This document shows positions 1-7,780 of a stretch of 13,767 bases of DNA, piece after piece (position 1 is the first letter of the stretch; each line of letters starts with the position of its first letter). Where the stretch lies: contig JAGLDA010000174.1 in NCBI GenBank assembly GCA_023145955.1, forward strand, positions 1-13,767. The letters are read 5' to 3'. The translations under genes and the position numbers were made by a program. The notes beneath the pieces are model-generated. The model searched no databases, was not told where the DNA came from, and saw only the letters and a program-made list of their open reading frames with translations. This stretch comes from Bacteroidales bacterium (GTDB taxonomy: Bacteria; Bacteroidota; Bacteroidia; Bacteroidales; UBA1556).

Positions 1-1705
1 AGTTATAACGAGAATAACCAGAACCAGCATCTAATCTTGAAATACCCCAACGACGTGAAGTACTACCTACAGCTAATCTCTCTTCTTGAATACTAGAATA
101 GTAATCAACAGAAGCTCTACCCAATATACTTAAATAATCAGTAATTTTCCAATCAGCTTGTACATTACCTAAAATACGGTCACGTACATCAGTTGTATAG
201 TTTTCATAACGAGTCCAATAGAAGTTATCCCAATATTCAGGAGTACCATCACTAAGACTATGTGGGTTCCAAGTAATATTTCTTTTCTGACCATCTGGTA
301 AGTCCATATACATTGCTTCCATATCAGCAACATCAATATTTGTTTGCCACCACTGACGATAAGAAGAAAGAATATTATTAGAATAACCAGTAGAGTTACG
401 ACCAGTTGTGTTTGTATTCATATAGTTTACGTTAGTAGAAACAGTTAAACCTCTACCAAACTCTTGGCTGCCTGTTACAGAAAGGTTATTACGATTCAAC
501 TTACTATTTGGCATAATACCTGTTTGTGTAGTATTAGTATAAGATACACGGTAAGCGCCTTTTTCAGTACCACCATTTACAGCAACACTATTTCTAAAAG
601 TATATGCATTATTAAAGAAAGTTATAGGACCATTAGCTCCATTTTCCCATGCAGTAGCTTTACCATAATCAGCATGCTCAGGAACCTGAGATGTCCACTG
701 ATAAACCATTAGATCAGAATTAAACTCCTCACCATAAGATGCATCTTCAGTAGTAGGAACAGATAAATCAGGTGATCCATCACCGTCAAAATCAATATGC
801 TCAAATAATCCTGGATGATCTCCACCACTATAATAAGGACCATAACCAGCACCGTATTGAGTTTGATAATTAGGGAAAGTAGATTTGTCAACAATTCCCA
901 TAGTTACAGAAGAAGATAGAGTAATACCTATTGCTTCTTCACCTTTTCTTACTTTATTACCTTTTTTGGTAGTAATGATGATAACACCATTTGCAGCACG
1001 AGATCCATAAAGAGCCGTTGCAGCCGCACCTTTAAGTACGTTGATTGATTCTATATCATCAGGGTTGATATCAGATACAGCAGAACCGTAGTCATATCCA
1101 CTACCACCTTGCGACTGAGCTGAACCATTTGTATTTGCATTATTAACAGGTACACCGTCAATAACAAATAACGCTTGGTTATCTCCCGTTAGTGATGTAG
1201 TACCACGAATAATAATATTGGTAGAACCACCAAAATTACTATTTGTTTTAACTTGAACACCTGAAACCTTACCCGAGATAGAGTTTACAAAGTTTTCATT
1301 CTTAACAGTGTTAAGATCGTCACCACTTACCTCTTGAGTAGCATAACCAAGAGATTTTTTCTCTCTAGAAATTCCAAGTGCAGTAATAACCGCTCCTTCA
1401 ATTTCTGTGATACCTGATTCCATCTTAACGTCAATAGTGGTCTTAGAACCAACTTCAACCTCTTGAGTTGCCATCCCTACGAAGGAAAACACCAAAACAT
1501 TGTACTTTTCGTCAAAAGAAATCTCGTACGTTCCATCCATTGAACTTATAGTTCCAATAGTTGTTCCTTTCACAAGAACTGTTACCCCAGGAATTCCGCT
1601 ACCATCTTTGGCATCAGTAATTTTTCCGGTTACAGTTTTTTGCGCCTGTACTAATTGCATCCCTGTGAATAAGAAGAGTGCAAGTAAAAACATAATTTTT
1701 CGCAT
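1..1705 (-). CDS. SusC/RagA-family TonB-linked outer-membrane protein (partial, C-terminus beyond left edge)
   Basis: Outer-membrane TonB-dependent transporter of the SusC type, which normally works with a SusD-like surface lipoprotein to import glycans or peptides. The frame stays open to base 1, so 568 residues are visible of a family usually near 1000. A signal peptide (about 1-21, ending VQA before QK) is followed by a carboxypeptidase-regulatory-like beta domain (about 24-95). A linker with ITEIEGAVITALGI (99-112) occupies the usual TonB-box position. The plug domain (about 113-250) has the family signatures NIIIRGTTSL (163-172), ALFVIDGVPV (178-187) and an LKGAAATALYGSRAANG stretch near 224-240, and the barrel begins after it. 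ATG at 1703-1705 is chosen because it gives a complete signal peptide; a second Met at codon 5 is a possible alternative. An Asp-rich loop (DFDGDGSPD, 305-313) lies in the early barrel. The susD partner would lie beyond the left edge. The substrate cannot be told. Confidence 0.96.
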   Translation of the reverse strand, partial: MRKIMFLLALFLFTGMQLVQAQKTVTGKITDAKDGSGIPGVTVLVKGTTIGTISSMDGTYEISFDEKYNVLVFSFVGMATQEVEVGSKTTIDVKMESGITEIEGAVITALGISREKKSLGYATQEVSGDDLNTVKNENFVNSISGKVSGVQVKTNSNFGGSTNIIIRGTTSLTGDNQALFVIDGVPVNNANTNGSAQSQGGSGYDYGSAVSDINPDDIESINVLKGAAATALYGSRAANGVIIITTKKGNKVRKGEEAIGITLSSSVTMGIVDKSTFPNYQTQYGAGYGPYYSGGDHPGLFEHIDFDGDGSPDLSVPTTEDASYGEEFNSDLMVYQWTSQVPEHADYGKATAWENGANGPITFFNNAYTFRNSVAVNGGTEKGAYRVSYTNTTQTGIMPNSKLNRNNLSVTGSQEFGRGLTVSTNVNYMNTNTTGRNSTGYSNNILSSYRQWWQTNIDVADMEAMYMDLPDGQKRNITWNPHSLSDGTPEYWDNFYWTRYENYTTDVRDRILGNVQADWKITDYLSILGRASVDYYSSIQEERLAVGSTSRRWGISRLDAGSGYSRYN

Positions 1706-2265
1706 AATAATGTAATGTTTGTTAATAATTAATTTAAACTGTATTTAATAATAAGATTTATATTTTATAAAAATTATTTCATTTTTATTATTAAGAATAA
1801 TCTTCGAATCCCTTTCATAATTAATAATCGAATTAACTTAATAAAAAACCATAAAAAACTAAATCGTTATAAATGATTTATAAGACTGCAATATACTATA
1901 GATTATTAAAAATGACAAAAAAAAGAAGTTATAAATTTAACAATATTGATTTTATTACCCATTTATATTACAAAATTTGTATTAAAACAATAGTCATTTT
2001 AGATACGTTTAACCGTGAGTTGCCTTATAAATAACTGTTATACACCGCAAAACTAAAAGTTAATAATTTGTTAATTAGTTTTTGTTAAAACTTATCAAAA
2101 TAGGTATCATAATTATCATTTTTATACAAATATCACCTTAAATATCATCTAATTTTCGTTAAATGTTGTAAATTTAACAATAAAATTACCGTATTTTGAT
2201 GTGATTTCAAAAAAATTGTGTGACAAATGTTAATAGTGGTTAAATAATGAAAAAATACCTTAATA
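1706..2265. other. Long AT-rich non-coding region upstream of the susC-like gene
   Basis: I see no gene in these 560 bases between two minus-strand genes. Because the helicase gene ends at 2266 and the porin gene starts at 1705, the region should hold the terminator of the first and the promoter of the second. No clear hairpin terminator is visible. On the minus strand the best -7 match (TAGTTTTG, fitting TAnnTTTG) is at about 2048-2055. It has no convincing -33 element and would imply a leader of roughly 340 nt. A 13-base word, TAAATTTAACAAT, occurs twice (near 1931 and 2170), which chance could explain at this base composition. No FecR or ECF sigma gene accompanies the porin here. Confidence 0.6.
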
Positions 2266-5200
2266 TTAAAAGCTAACAATTTTTATTGGTGATAAAAACA
2301 ATAATACACCCCTAACTTTTCTATTGTATATCTTAAAAAGTATCTCTTGATAATTCTTTATTTGATTCTTATATTTATTTATTTCCTTATCACTAAGGTT
2401 ATCAAAACTTGTATACTTATAATCGATAACAACAATATCATTCTCACTAATAAGAACCCTATCAGGCTTAAGTATTTTATTATTTGAATCAAGGATCTCT
2501 TTTTCATTTATAAAATGATGTTCTGAGGAGAATAAATACTTTGTTTCAGAATTACTTAGCAATTTATTAATAATACCTTCAAACTCATCTGCATATTCCT
2601 GTAGAATAGTTTTTCCATTTACATGTTTATTAATAACTTCCTTAATATTAGAATCACTATCTATTTCGCTAAGTATATTATGAAGTTGAGTTCCTTTATT
2701 TCTAATTGCCATATTGATACTAATATCTCGTTGTAGAAATATTTTATCTTTCCAGAAATTGCTAATAAAATTATTTATTGAAATATCTTCCTTATTAATA
2801 CTATCTATACTATCATGTATTAAATTTTCGCCAATTTGAATTAAATTGTCCTCCTCAATAAGAACTCTATCCTTGCTCCATGATATAGCTTTACATGCAT
2901 TCCAATATTTTTTAGAATCCTTATCATCAGTAAAAAATAGCTGCAACTGCTCTGTTGGTCTTGTACTAGCTACATAAAACATATTTATTGCATCAAGTCG
3001 TTTTCTACTCTGCTCCTGCTTTAGCACTTCCTTAAAATCACTTTCCAAACCATATTTATAATCACCTATTAACACTTTAGGAACACCTATGCCCATAATT
3101 TCATCAGGTTCTACCCATAGCATATCCTTTCCTGATAACTCAGCAGCCATTGAAATCATAGGGAAAAATACTACTGGAAATTCTAAACCTTTAGCTCTAT
3201 GTATAGTTAATAATTGTACAGAATCTTTATCTGGAGCTAAATCTATCTTCAATTTATGCTTATTTTCATCCCAATACTCTATAAACAAGCTTATATTTAT
3301 TCCCTTCTTCTTACTTAAGTCTATTATTCTATCAAGGAAATTATATAGAAATGGATTTGATAGATTATCAAGTTTGATATTTGAAATCACATATTCACTT
3401 AACTCATAAGCATCCATGCTTTCCATTTTTAGCAAATCAAACTCATAACCTAAATCCAATAATTTTGAGAAAAAACTCTCCTTAGAAAAAACAGACTCTG
3501 TAGGCTCTCCCATATTTTCTTTCTTATAAAAATATCGAAGTGCACTATATGAGTTTATGGCTACATCTTTATCAATAACTATATTCATAAAACTAATTAT
3601 GATGTTTATAGTATTCGATGAAATTAGATATAAAGCATCTGAACTATATACTTTAATATTACTATCTATCAATTTATCAGCTAACTCAGACAAGAACTTA
3701 TTCTTTCTAGCCAAAATACATATATCTCCATAGTTGTAATTCTGATTATTGGTAAGATTCTCTATATTCTTAATAATACTATTAATAAGGTCTTCATTCT
3801 TATATTCCTGATCTTTATTTTTTGGTATATTATGGAGCTTAACAACACCTGAGTTATATTCCTTAATTGATTTTTGTATATGGTTCTCAAAAAATGATTT
3901 TACATAATCATCTTCATCATTAAGTAATACTGTGAATATCTCATTATTAAAATTCACAATATTCTCTTTACTTCTATAATTTGTATCAAGGATAACCTCT
4001 TCGTACATTGCTTTTAAAAGCGATTCTCTTTGCTTAGTAATTACAGATTTATTATCACCAAGCAAATTAGGCAACTTGGCAAACTGCTCAACTTCACCAT
4101 CACGCCATCGATAAATTGACTGTTTAGTATCACCAACTAGCAAATTTCTAAAATTACTTGCTAAGCTATTATCAATGAGTGGCAACATGTTATTCCATTG
4201 TATAACAGATGTATCTTGAAACTCATCAATAAGAAAATGGTTATAGCGCTGCCCAATTCTCTCATAAATAAATGGAGCATGCTGTTCGTTAACAATCTCA
4301 GATATTTTTCTATTTACCTCTGACAGATGTATAATATCATTTTCCTCATAATTTGCTTCTATAATTTGCTTTAATTGATGAATTAATGCTAGAGGAGTGA
4401 TTTTTTGCAGAATAAGTCTATTAGAATTATATCTTGGGATTTCCCTAGCGTAAAATTCTCTAGCTCTATATATAATTTCCAGAAATTCACTTTTTGCATT
4501 ATCTATACTTTCTTTAGTTACACTATCTTTACTTTTGGCATACCAATCAGCACCTTCATCAACCATTTTGGGTATAGTTTTCTTCTCAAGTTCTTTTATC
4601 GAATATGTTTGCTTATCATTAGTTTTTAGTTTATTAAAATAGTTCCATAACCAAGAAGAAGAACAGTCGCCTTTACTAAGTCCATTTTTCTGAATACAAT
4701 CAAATCCTTCTTCGCCAAAAGAACGTATCGTATTATCATACTTCTTAAGTTTTTTAATCAAGTATTCCTTAACATCGGCAAAGTTTTTTAACGGTATTTC
4801 TTTTAATGAATCAATGTTTGCATAATGCTTAGAGTCAAAAATCAACTTCCCTAATGTGGCCAATGGTTTATCCAAATCGGGGCTTTTTTCTTCATCAAGT
4901 TGATCCAATGTAAAGTCTATCATAAACTTCGTAATCTCATCATTTTCTCCTATTAATTCGTTTAATTCACCAATAGCTTCTTCAATTAAAATATTGCTAT
5001 CAAGTTCTATTTCAAAATTTGAAGACAGTTGAAGATCATGAGCAAAACTTCTTACTATTCGCACAACAAAACTGTCAATAGTAGAAAACCCAAAATCACC
5101 ATAATTATGAAGAATATTAGTAAGAAGTATTTTAGATTTTTGTTTTATCTCAATATAATTTAGTGTTGTTTTTTGAGAGATTGCTTTAACAACGTAAGAT

Positions 5201-5415
5201 ATAGAATCAGCTGGGTTATCAACATTCATATCCTTAATCAATATTAAATATTCAATGAGCCTTTCTTTCATTTCAGCAGTAGCTTTTTGGGTAAAAGTAA
5301 GTGCTATTATCTGATGAAATTGATGAGGCTTTTTTAATGCAATACAAAGATATTCAATAACTAAAGTGCTTGTCTTGCCAGACCCTGCTGATGATTTATA
5401 TGTTACTAGACTCAT
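2266..5415 (-). CDS. AddA/RecB-like UvrD-family helicase with C-terminal PD-(D/E)XK nuclease
   Basis: Cytosolic ATP-dependent 3'-5' DNA helicase and nuclease, expected to process double-strand ends for recombination. All superfamily 1A helicase motifs are present in 1049 residues: Walker A SAGSGKT (9-15), TFTQKAT (40-46), the STIDSFVVRIVRSFA segment (111-125) typical of AddA proteins, DEFQDT (397-402), GDTKQSIYRWRDG (428-440), NYRS (479-482), TIHRAKGLEFPVV (737-749) and YVASTRPTE (814-822). The C-terminal nuclease shows a GTQLH start (908-912), PD (984-985), VIDYK (996-1000) and the QIKNYQ helix (1018-1023), so nuclease residues appear intact. The size is near that of AddA proteins. ATG at 5413-5415 starts just before the Walker A strand, leaving no room for a later start. 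Members of the phylum usually pair such a protein with an AddB-like nuclease; none is adjacent here. The substrate role is inferred from the family. Confidence 0.93.
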   Translation of the reverse strand: MSLVTYKSSAGSGKTSTLVIEYLCIALKKPHQFHQIIALTFTQKATAEMKERLIEYLILIKDMNVDNPADSISYVVKAISQKTTLNYIEIKQKSKILLTNILHNYGDFGFSTIDSFVVRIVRSFAHDLQLSSNFEIELDSNILIEEAIGELNELIGENDEITKFMIDFTLDQLDEEKSPDLDKPLATLGKLIFDSKHYANIDSLKEIPLKNFADVKEYLIKKLKKYDNTIRSFGEEGFDCIQKNGLSKGDCSSSWLWNYFNKLKTNDKQTYSIKELEKKTIPKMVDEGADWYAKSKDSVTKESIDNAKSEFLEIIYRAREFYAREIPRYNSNRLILQKITPLALIHQLKQIIEANYEENDIIHLSEVNRKISEIVNEQHAPFIYERIGQRYNHFLIDEFQDTSVIQWNNMLPLIDNSLASNFRNLLVGDTKQSIYRWRDGEVEQFAKLPNLLGDNKSVITKQRESLLKAMYEEVILDTNYRSKENIVNFNNEIFTVLLNDEDDYVKSFFENHIQKSIKEYNSGVVKLHNIPKNKDQEYKNEDLINSIIKNIENLTNNQNYNYGDICILARKNKFLSELADKLIDSNIKVYSSDALYLISSNTINIIISFMNIVIDKDVAINSYSALRYFYKKENMGEPTESVFSKESFFSKLLDLGYEFDLLKMESMDAYELSEYVISNIKLDNLSNPFLYNFLDRIIDLSKKKGINISLFIEYWDENKHKLKIDLAPDKDSVQLLTIHRAKGLEFPVVFFPMISMAAELSGKDMLWVEPDEIMGIGVPKVLIGDYKYGLESDFKEVLKQEQSRKRLDAINMFYVASTRPTEQLQLFFTDDKDSKKYWNACKAISWSKDRVLIEEDNLIQIGENLIHDSIDSINKEDISINNFISNFWKDKIFLQRDISINMAIRNKGTQLHNILSEIDSDSNIKEVINKHVNGKTILQEYADEFEGIINKLLSNSETKYLFSSEHHFINEKEILDSNNKILKPDRVLISENDIVVIDYKYTSFDNLSDKEINKYKNQIKNYQEILFKIYNRKVRGVLLFLSPIKIVSF

Positions 5416-5431
5416 TCGTTTATAATTTTAA

Positions 5432-5440
5432 GCTAAGGTA
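5432..5440 (-). promoter_or_regulatory. Possible -7 element of the helicase-nuclease gene
   Basis: Read on the minus strand the bases are TACCTTAGC, one mismatch from the Bacteroidota -7 consensus TAnnTTTG. It sits about 17 nt before the ATG, implying a very short leader. No TTG-type -33 element is seen at the usual distance, so this is tentative. Confidence 0.3.
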
Positions 5441-5749
5441 TAATAAAATACTTAAATTATTGAAAGTATTAAAAAGTCTTGATAAAAAAATATTTGCTAT
5501 TATTTTCACCCTAAATTACTCATAATACATAGTGACTTAAATCAATTAAAGTACTTATATACTTATTTCCTTCTTTATCATCTAAAACAACTAAGATATC
5601 AAAGCTATACTATAATCACTTTAATATCAGAAGACAGCAGTTATATGTAGATACAGCAAGCTTAAACAAAAATAAAAAAATGATAATAATGTAAATATAA
5701 GAATGAGATTAACCTCCACAAATCAAAATCATAAAGACAATAAAAAATG

Positions 5750-5757
5750 TACTTTTG
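5750..5757 (+). promoter_or_regulatory. -7 promoter element (TACTTTTG) of the Rrf2 gene
   Basis: TACTTTTG followed by CAC is an exact match to the Bacteroidota -7 consensus TAnnTTTG. It places transcription start at about 5763-5766 and a leader of roughly 35 nt before the ATG at 5798. No TTG -33 element is recognisable upstream, as often happens at promoters that need an activator or are weak. The leader is A/T-rich with no Shine-Dalgarno sequence, as is usual in this phylum. Confidence 0.6.
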
Positions 5758-5770
5758 CACTTCAAATAAT

Positions 5771-5782
5771 TAATACGCATTA
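5771..5782. promoter_or_regulatory. Candidate autoregulatory operator of the Rrf2 gene
   Basis: TAATACGCATTA is a 12-bp dyad with one mismatched pair, set within a longer AATAAT/ATTATT context. It lies just after the predicted transcription start of the Rrf2 gene, where a repressor would block transcription. Rrf2 proteins such as IscR and NsrR bind dyads and often control their own genes. The link here is inference from position, and AT-rich DNA makes short dyads common. Confidence 0.25.
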
Positions 5783-5797
5783 TTATAAAACTCTATT

Positions 5798-6211
5798 ATG
5801 GCAAACAATTTATTTAATATGTCTGAAGCCGCTAGTATTGGTATTCATTCTATGGTTTTTATTGCCAAAAGCGATGGTAAGGTAAATGTTAACAAACTAG
5901 CTGAGGAGTTTAATTTCTCTAAACACCATGTTGCCAAAGTATTACAACGCCTTAATAAATTTGACATGTTGGGAAGCACAAGAGGACCCTCTGGTGGTTT
6001 TTATTTAAAAGTTGAACCTAACGATATTAGCCTACTTGATATTTACGAAGCAATTGAAGGTAAACTTCCAAATATGAAATGTCCGATGGGATATGAGCAT
6101 TGCCCTTTTAAAAAGTGTTTATTAGGAACAATTGTAAATGATATGTCGAAGCAATTTAAAGAATATCTAAACGAAAAGACACTTCAATATTATCTTGATA
6201 ATAATTATTAA
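5798..6211 (+). CDS. Rrf2-family winged-helix transcriptional regulator with three clustered cysteines
   Basis: DNA-binding regulator of 137 residues, the usual length for Rrf2 proteins (IscR, NsrR, RirA, CymR). The N-terminal winged helix-turn-helix covers about 1-75: the recognition region VNVNKLAEEFNFSKHHVAKV (29-48) is followed by the wing signature RGPSGGFYL (62-70), which closely matches the family RG.GGG.L pattern. The dimerisation helix begins with DISLLDIYEAIEG (76-88). Three cysteines, C95, C102 and C107, lie in the loop that holds the Fe-S cluster in IscR and NsrR. The spacing is C-x6-C-x4-C rather than the C-x5-C-x5-C of those proteins. A cluster-based or thiol sensor is therefore likely, but the signal (iron-sulphur status, NO, redox) is unknown. 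No isc, suf or nitrosative-stress gene is nearby, and the gene is monocistronic between its own promoter and a strong terminator. The ATG at 5798 fits the family N-terminus. Confidence 0.93.
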   Translation: MANNLFNMSEAASIGIHSMVFIAKSDGKVNVNKLAEEFNFSKHHVAKVLQRLNKFDMLGSTRGPSGGFYLKVEPNDISLLDIYEAIEGKLPNMKCPMGYEHCPFKKCLLGTIVNDMSKQFKEYLNEKTLQYYLDNNY

Positions 6212-6213
6212 GC

Positions 6214-6255
6214 AAAAAAAAAGGTGATTAAAAATATATTTAATCACCTTTTTTT
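6214..6255. terminator. Bidirectional Rho-independent terminator between convergent genes
   Basis: A perfect 10-bp stem, GGTGATTAAA (6223-6232) with TTTAATCACC (6239-6248), encloses a 6-nt loop. Nine A's precede it and seven T's follow, so it has a T-run in both reading directions. It lies 2 bases after the Rrf2 stop and 13 bases from the end of the dipeptidase gene, so it should terminate both converging transcripts. Confidence 0.93.
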
Positions 6256-6267
6256 ATTCACTTATTT

Positions 6268-7638
6268 TTACTTCATTTCTTCAGCAAAATACTTATAGAA
6301 GTTAACAATAGTTTCCATTCCTTTATAGAAATTGAATAGTGGGTAGTTCTCATTTGGAGAATGAATAGCATCGCTTTCCAAACCAAAACCCATAAGAATA
6401 GATTTAGTTCCTAATACTGTTTCGAAAGTAGATATTATTGGAATACTTCCCCCACTACGTACAGGCACAGGTCTTTTGCCAAAAGCTTCAGTATAGGCCT
6501 TATCTGCAGCAACATATGCTGGCAAATCTATTGGCGATACATAGCCCTGACCACCATGCAATGGAGTTACCTCTACCTTTATATAATCAGGAGCATTACT
6601 TTCTAAATGATCTTTTATTAATTTACTAATCTTTAAATTATCCTGATTAGGAACCAAGCGCATTGATATTTTTGCTTGAGCAATAGATGGAAGAACTGTT
6701 TTTGCACCTTCACCAGTATATCCACTCCAAATACCATTTACATCTAGCGATGGGCGAATTCCAGTACGTTCATTTGAAGAATATCCTTTTTCTCCAGAAA
6801 CAGATTTTATATCTATAGCTTTTTGATACTCCTCTAAATTAAATGGAGCTTTTGCCATTAAAGCACGTTCTTCAGCACTAACTTCAATTACATCGTCGTA
6901 AAAACCAGGAATTGTAATATAGTTATCTTCATTAGTAAGTCCGGCAATCATTTTCGCTAATTCATTAGCAGGATTAGCAACGGCACCACCAAATAATCCA
7001 CTATGTAAATCGCGATTAGGACCAGTAACTTTCACTTCAACATAACTTAAGCCACGTAAACCTGTAGTTATTGAAGGGATATCTTGTGCAATAAGCCCTG
7101 TATCAGATACTAAGATTGTATCTGCAGTAAGCATATCTTTATTATCAGCACACCATTTTCCTAAGCTTGGAGAACCAATTTCCTCTTCACCTTCAAGCAT
7201 AAACTTCACATTTACAGGAAGCTCATTATTAGCAACCATTGCTTCAAAAGCCTTTACATGCATAAAAGATTGCCCTTTATCATCATCAGCACCACGGGCC
7301 CAAATCTTACCATCTCTAACTTCTGGCTCAAAAGGCTTGCTATCCCATAAGTCAATAGGGTCTACAGGCATAACATCATAATGACCATAAACCAATACTG
7401 TAGGCTTAGATGGATCAATAATCTTTTCAGCATAAACTACCGGATTACCTTCAGTTTCAAAAACACCAGCCTTATCAACACCCACTGCCAATAATGAAGC
7501 TTTTAATGCCTCTGCCATACGTACCATATCAGGTTTATGATCTGCTATAGAACTTATTGAAGGAATTCTTATTAATTCAAAAAGCTCCTCCAAAAACCTA
7601 TCCTTATTATCTTCTAGAAATTTCTTTGACTTATCCAT
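6268..7638 (-). CDS. M20-family metallodipeptidase (CNDP-like)
   Basis: Cytosolic two-metal hydrolase of 456 residues, expected to cleave dipeptides or release C-terminal amino acids. It resembles the carnosine/cytosolic non-specific dipeptidase branch of the M20 family. All expected metal and catalytic residues are visible: H86 in YGHYDV, bridging D119 in RGADDDKG (115-122), catalytic E152 with metal ligand E153 in LEGEEEIGS (148-156), D179 in VSDTG, and H426 near the end in DAIHSPNENY (423-432). DLHSG (210-214) marks the start of the inserted dimerisation domain; its His reaches the partner active site in characterised relatives. There is no signal peptide, and length and motif order are normal. 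The ATG at 7636-7638 follows an A/T-rich leader without Shine-Dalgarno. The gene converges on the Rrf2 gene and diverges from the secreted-protein gene; nothing suggests an operon. Substrate preference cannot be read from sequence. Confidence 0.95.
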   Translation of the reverse strand: MDKSKKFLEDNKDRFLEELFELIRIPSISSIADHKPDMVRMAEALKASLLAVGVDKAGVFETEGNPVVYAEKIIDPSKPTVLVYGHYDVMPVDPIDLWDSKPFEPEVRDGKIWARGADDDKGQSFMHVKAFEAMVANNELPVNVKFMLEGEEEIGSPSLGKWCADNKDMLTADTILVSDTGLIAQDIPSITTGLRGLSYVEVKVTGPNRDLHSGLFGGAVANPANELAKMIAGLTNEDNYITIPGFYDDVIEVSAEERALMAKAPFNLEEYQKAIDIKSVSGEKGYSSNERTGIRPSLDVNGIWSGYTGEGAKTVLPSIAQAKISMRLVPNQDNLKISKLIKDHLESNAPDYIKVEVTPLHGGQGYVSPIDLPAYVAADKAYTEAFGKRPVPVRSGGSIPIISTFETVLGTKSILMGFGLESDAIHSPNENYPLFNFYKGMETIVNFYKYFAEEMK

Positions 7639-7780
7639 TTTATGTTTGTTTTAAATTATTAAATGCTCATATTTTGAAGCTACGAATTTATAAATATTTT
7701 TCAAGCATTAGGCAACTATTTTACACTTTTTGCATCTTATATTATATTAATTTAGCCAATTAAGAAATAAGTTCAGATTT
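7639..7780. promoter_or_regulatory. Divergent promoter region, dipeptidase / secreted T9SS protein
   Basis: 142 bases between two divergent starts. On the plus strand TAATTTAG (7748-7755) is one mismatch from TAnnTTTG and lies about 26 nt before the ATG at 7781. A TTTTTG run at 7727-7732 is somewhat too close (15 nt) to be a standard -33. On the minus strand TAAATTCG (7683-7690) is one mismatch away, with TTG at 7713-7715 spaced 22 nt upstream. Both are plausible but weak. Confidence 0.35.

Larger units (their letters stand above)
5416..5797. other. Divergent spacer between helicase-nuclease and Rrf2 regulator
   Basis: These 382 bases hold no convincing gene. They should contain promoters for both divergent genes; the two best candidates are listed separately. 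A small inverted repeat (AATACTT at 5447-5453 with AAGTATT at 5464-5470, 10-nt loop) lies just upstream of the helicase gene. It lacks a T-run, so it is not terminator-like. An ATG-led frame from 5703 runs into the Rrf2 gene in another frame and has no protein-like features. Confidence 0.6.

Noticed and set aside
464..1715. Plus-strand frames of 60-82 codons at 464-712 and 1500-1715, and a minus-strand frame at 709-894
   Set aside because: They lie inside the SusC-like gene in other frames, have low-complexity translations, and match no domain I recognise.
1931..2182. Direct repeat of TAAATTTAACAAT in the susC leader
   Set aside because: Thirteen A/T-rich bases can repeat by chance in such DNA; no regular spacing to a promoter was seen.
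3089..4629. Plus-strand frames at 3089-3409 and 4405-4629
   Set aside because: They are antisense to the intact helicase-nuclease gene and have no protein-like motifs.
5447..5470. Inverted repeat AATACTT/AAGTATT upstream of the helicase gene as a terminator
   Set aside because: The stem is weak and A/T-rich with no T-run, and it sits upstream of a start rather than after a stop.
5703..5885. 60-codon plus-strand frame overlapping the start of the Rrf2 gene
   Set aside because: It spans the promoter and the first codons of Rrf2 in another frame; its translation shows no domain, and the -7 element lies inside it.
2266..6211. Helicase-nuclease plus Rrf2 regulator as a defence cassette
   Set aside because: The helicase has the full housekeeping AddA-like architecture, the genes are divergent with separate signals, and no toxin, effector, methylase or mobile-element gene is present.
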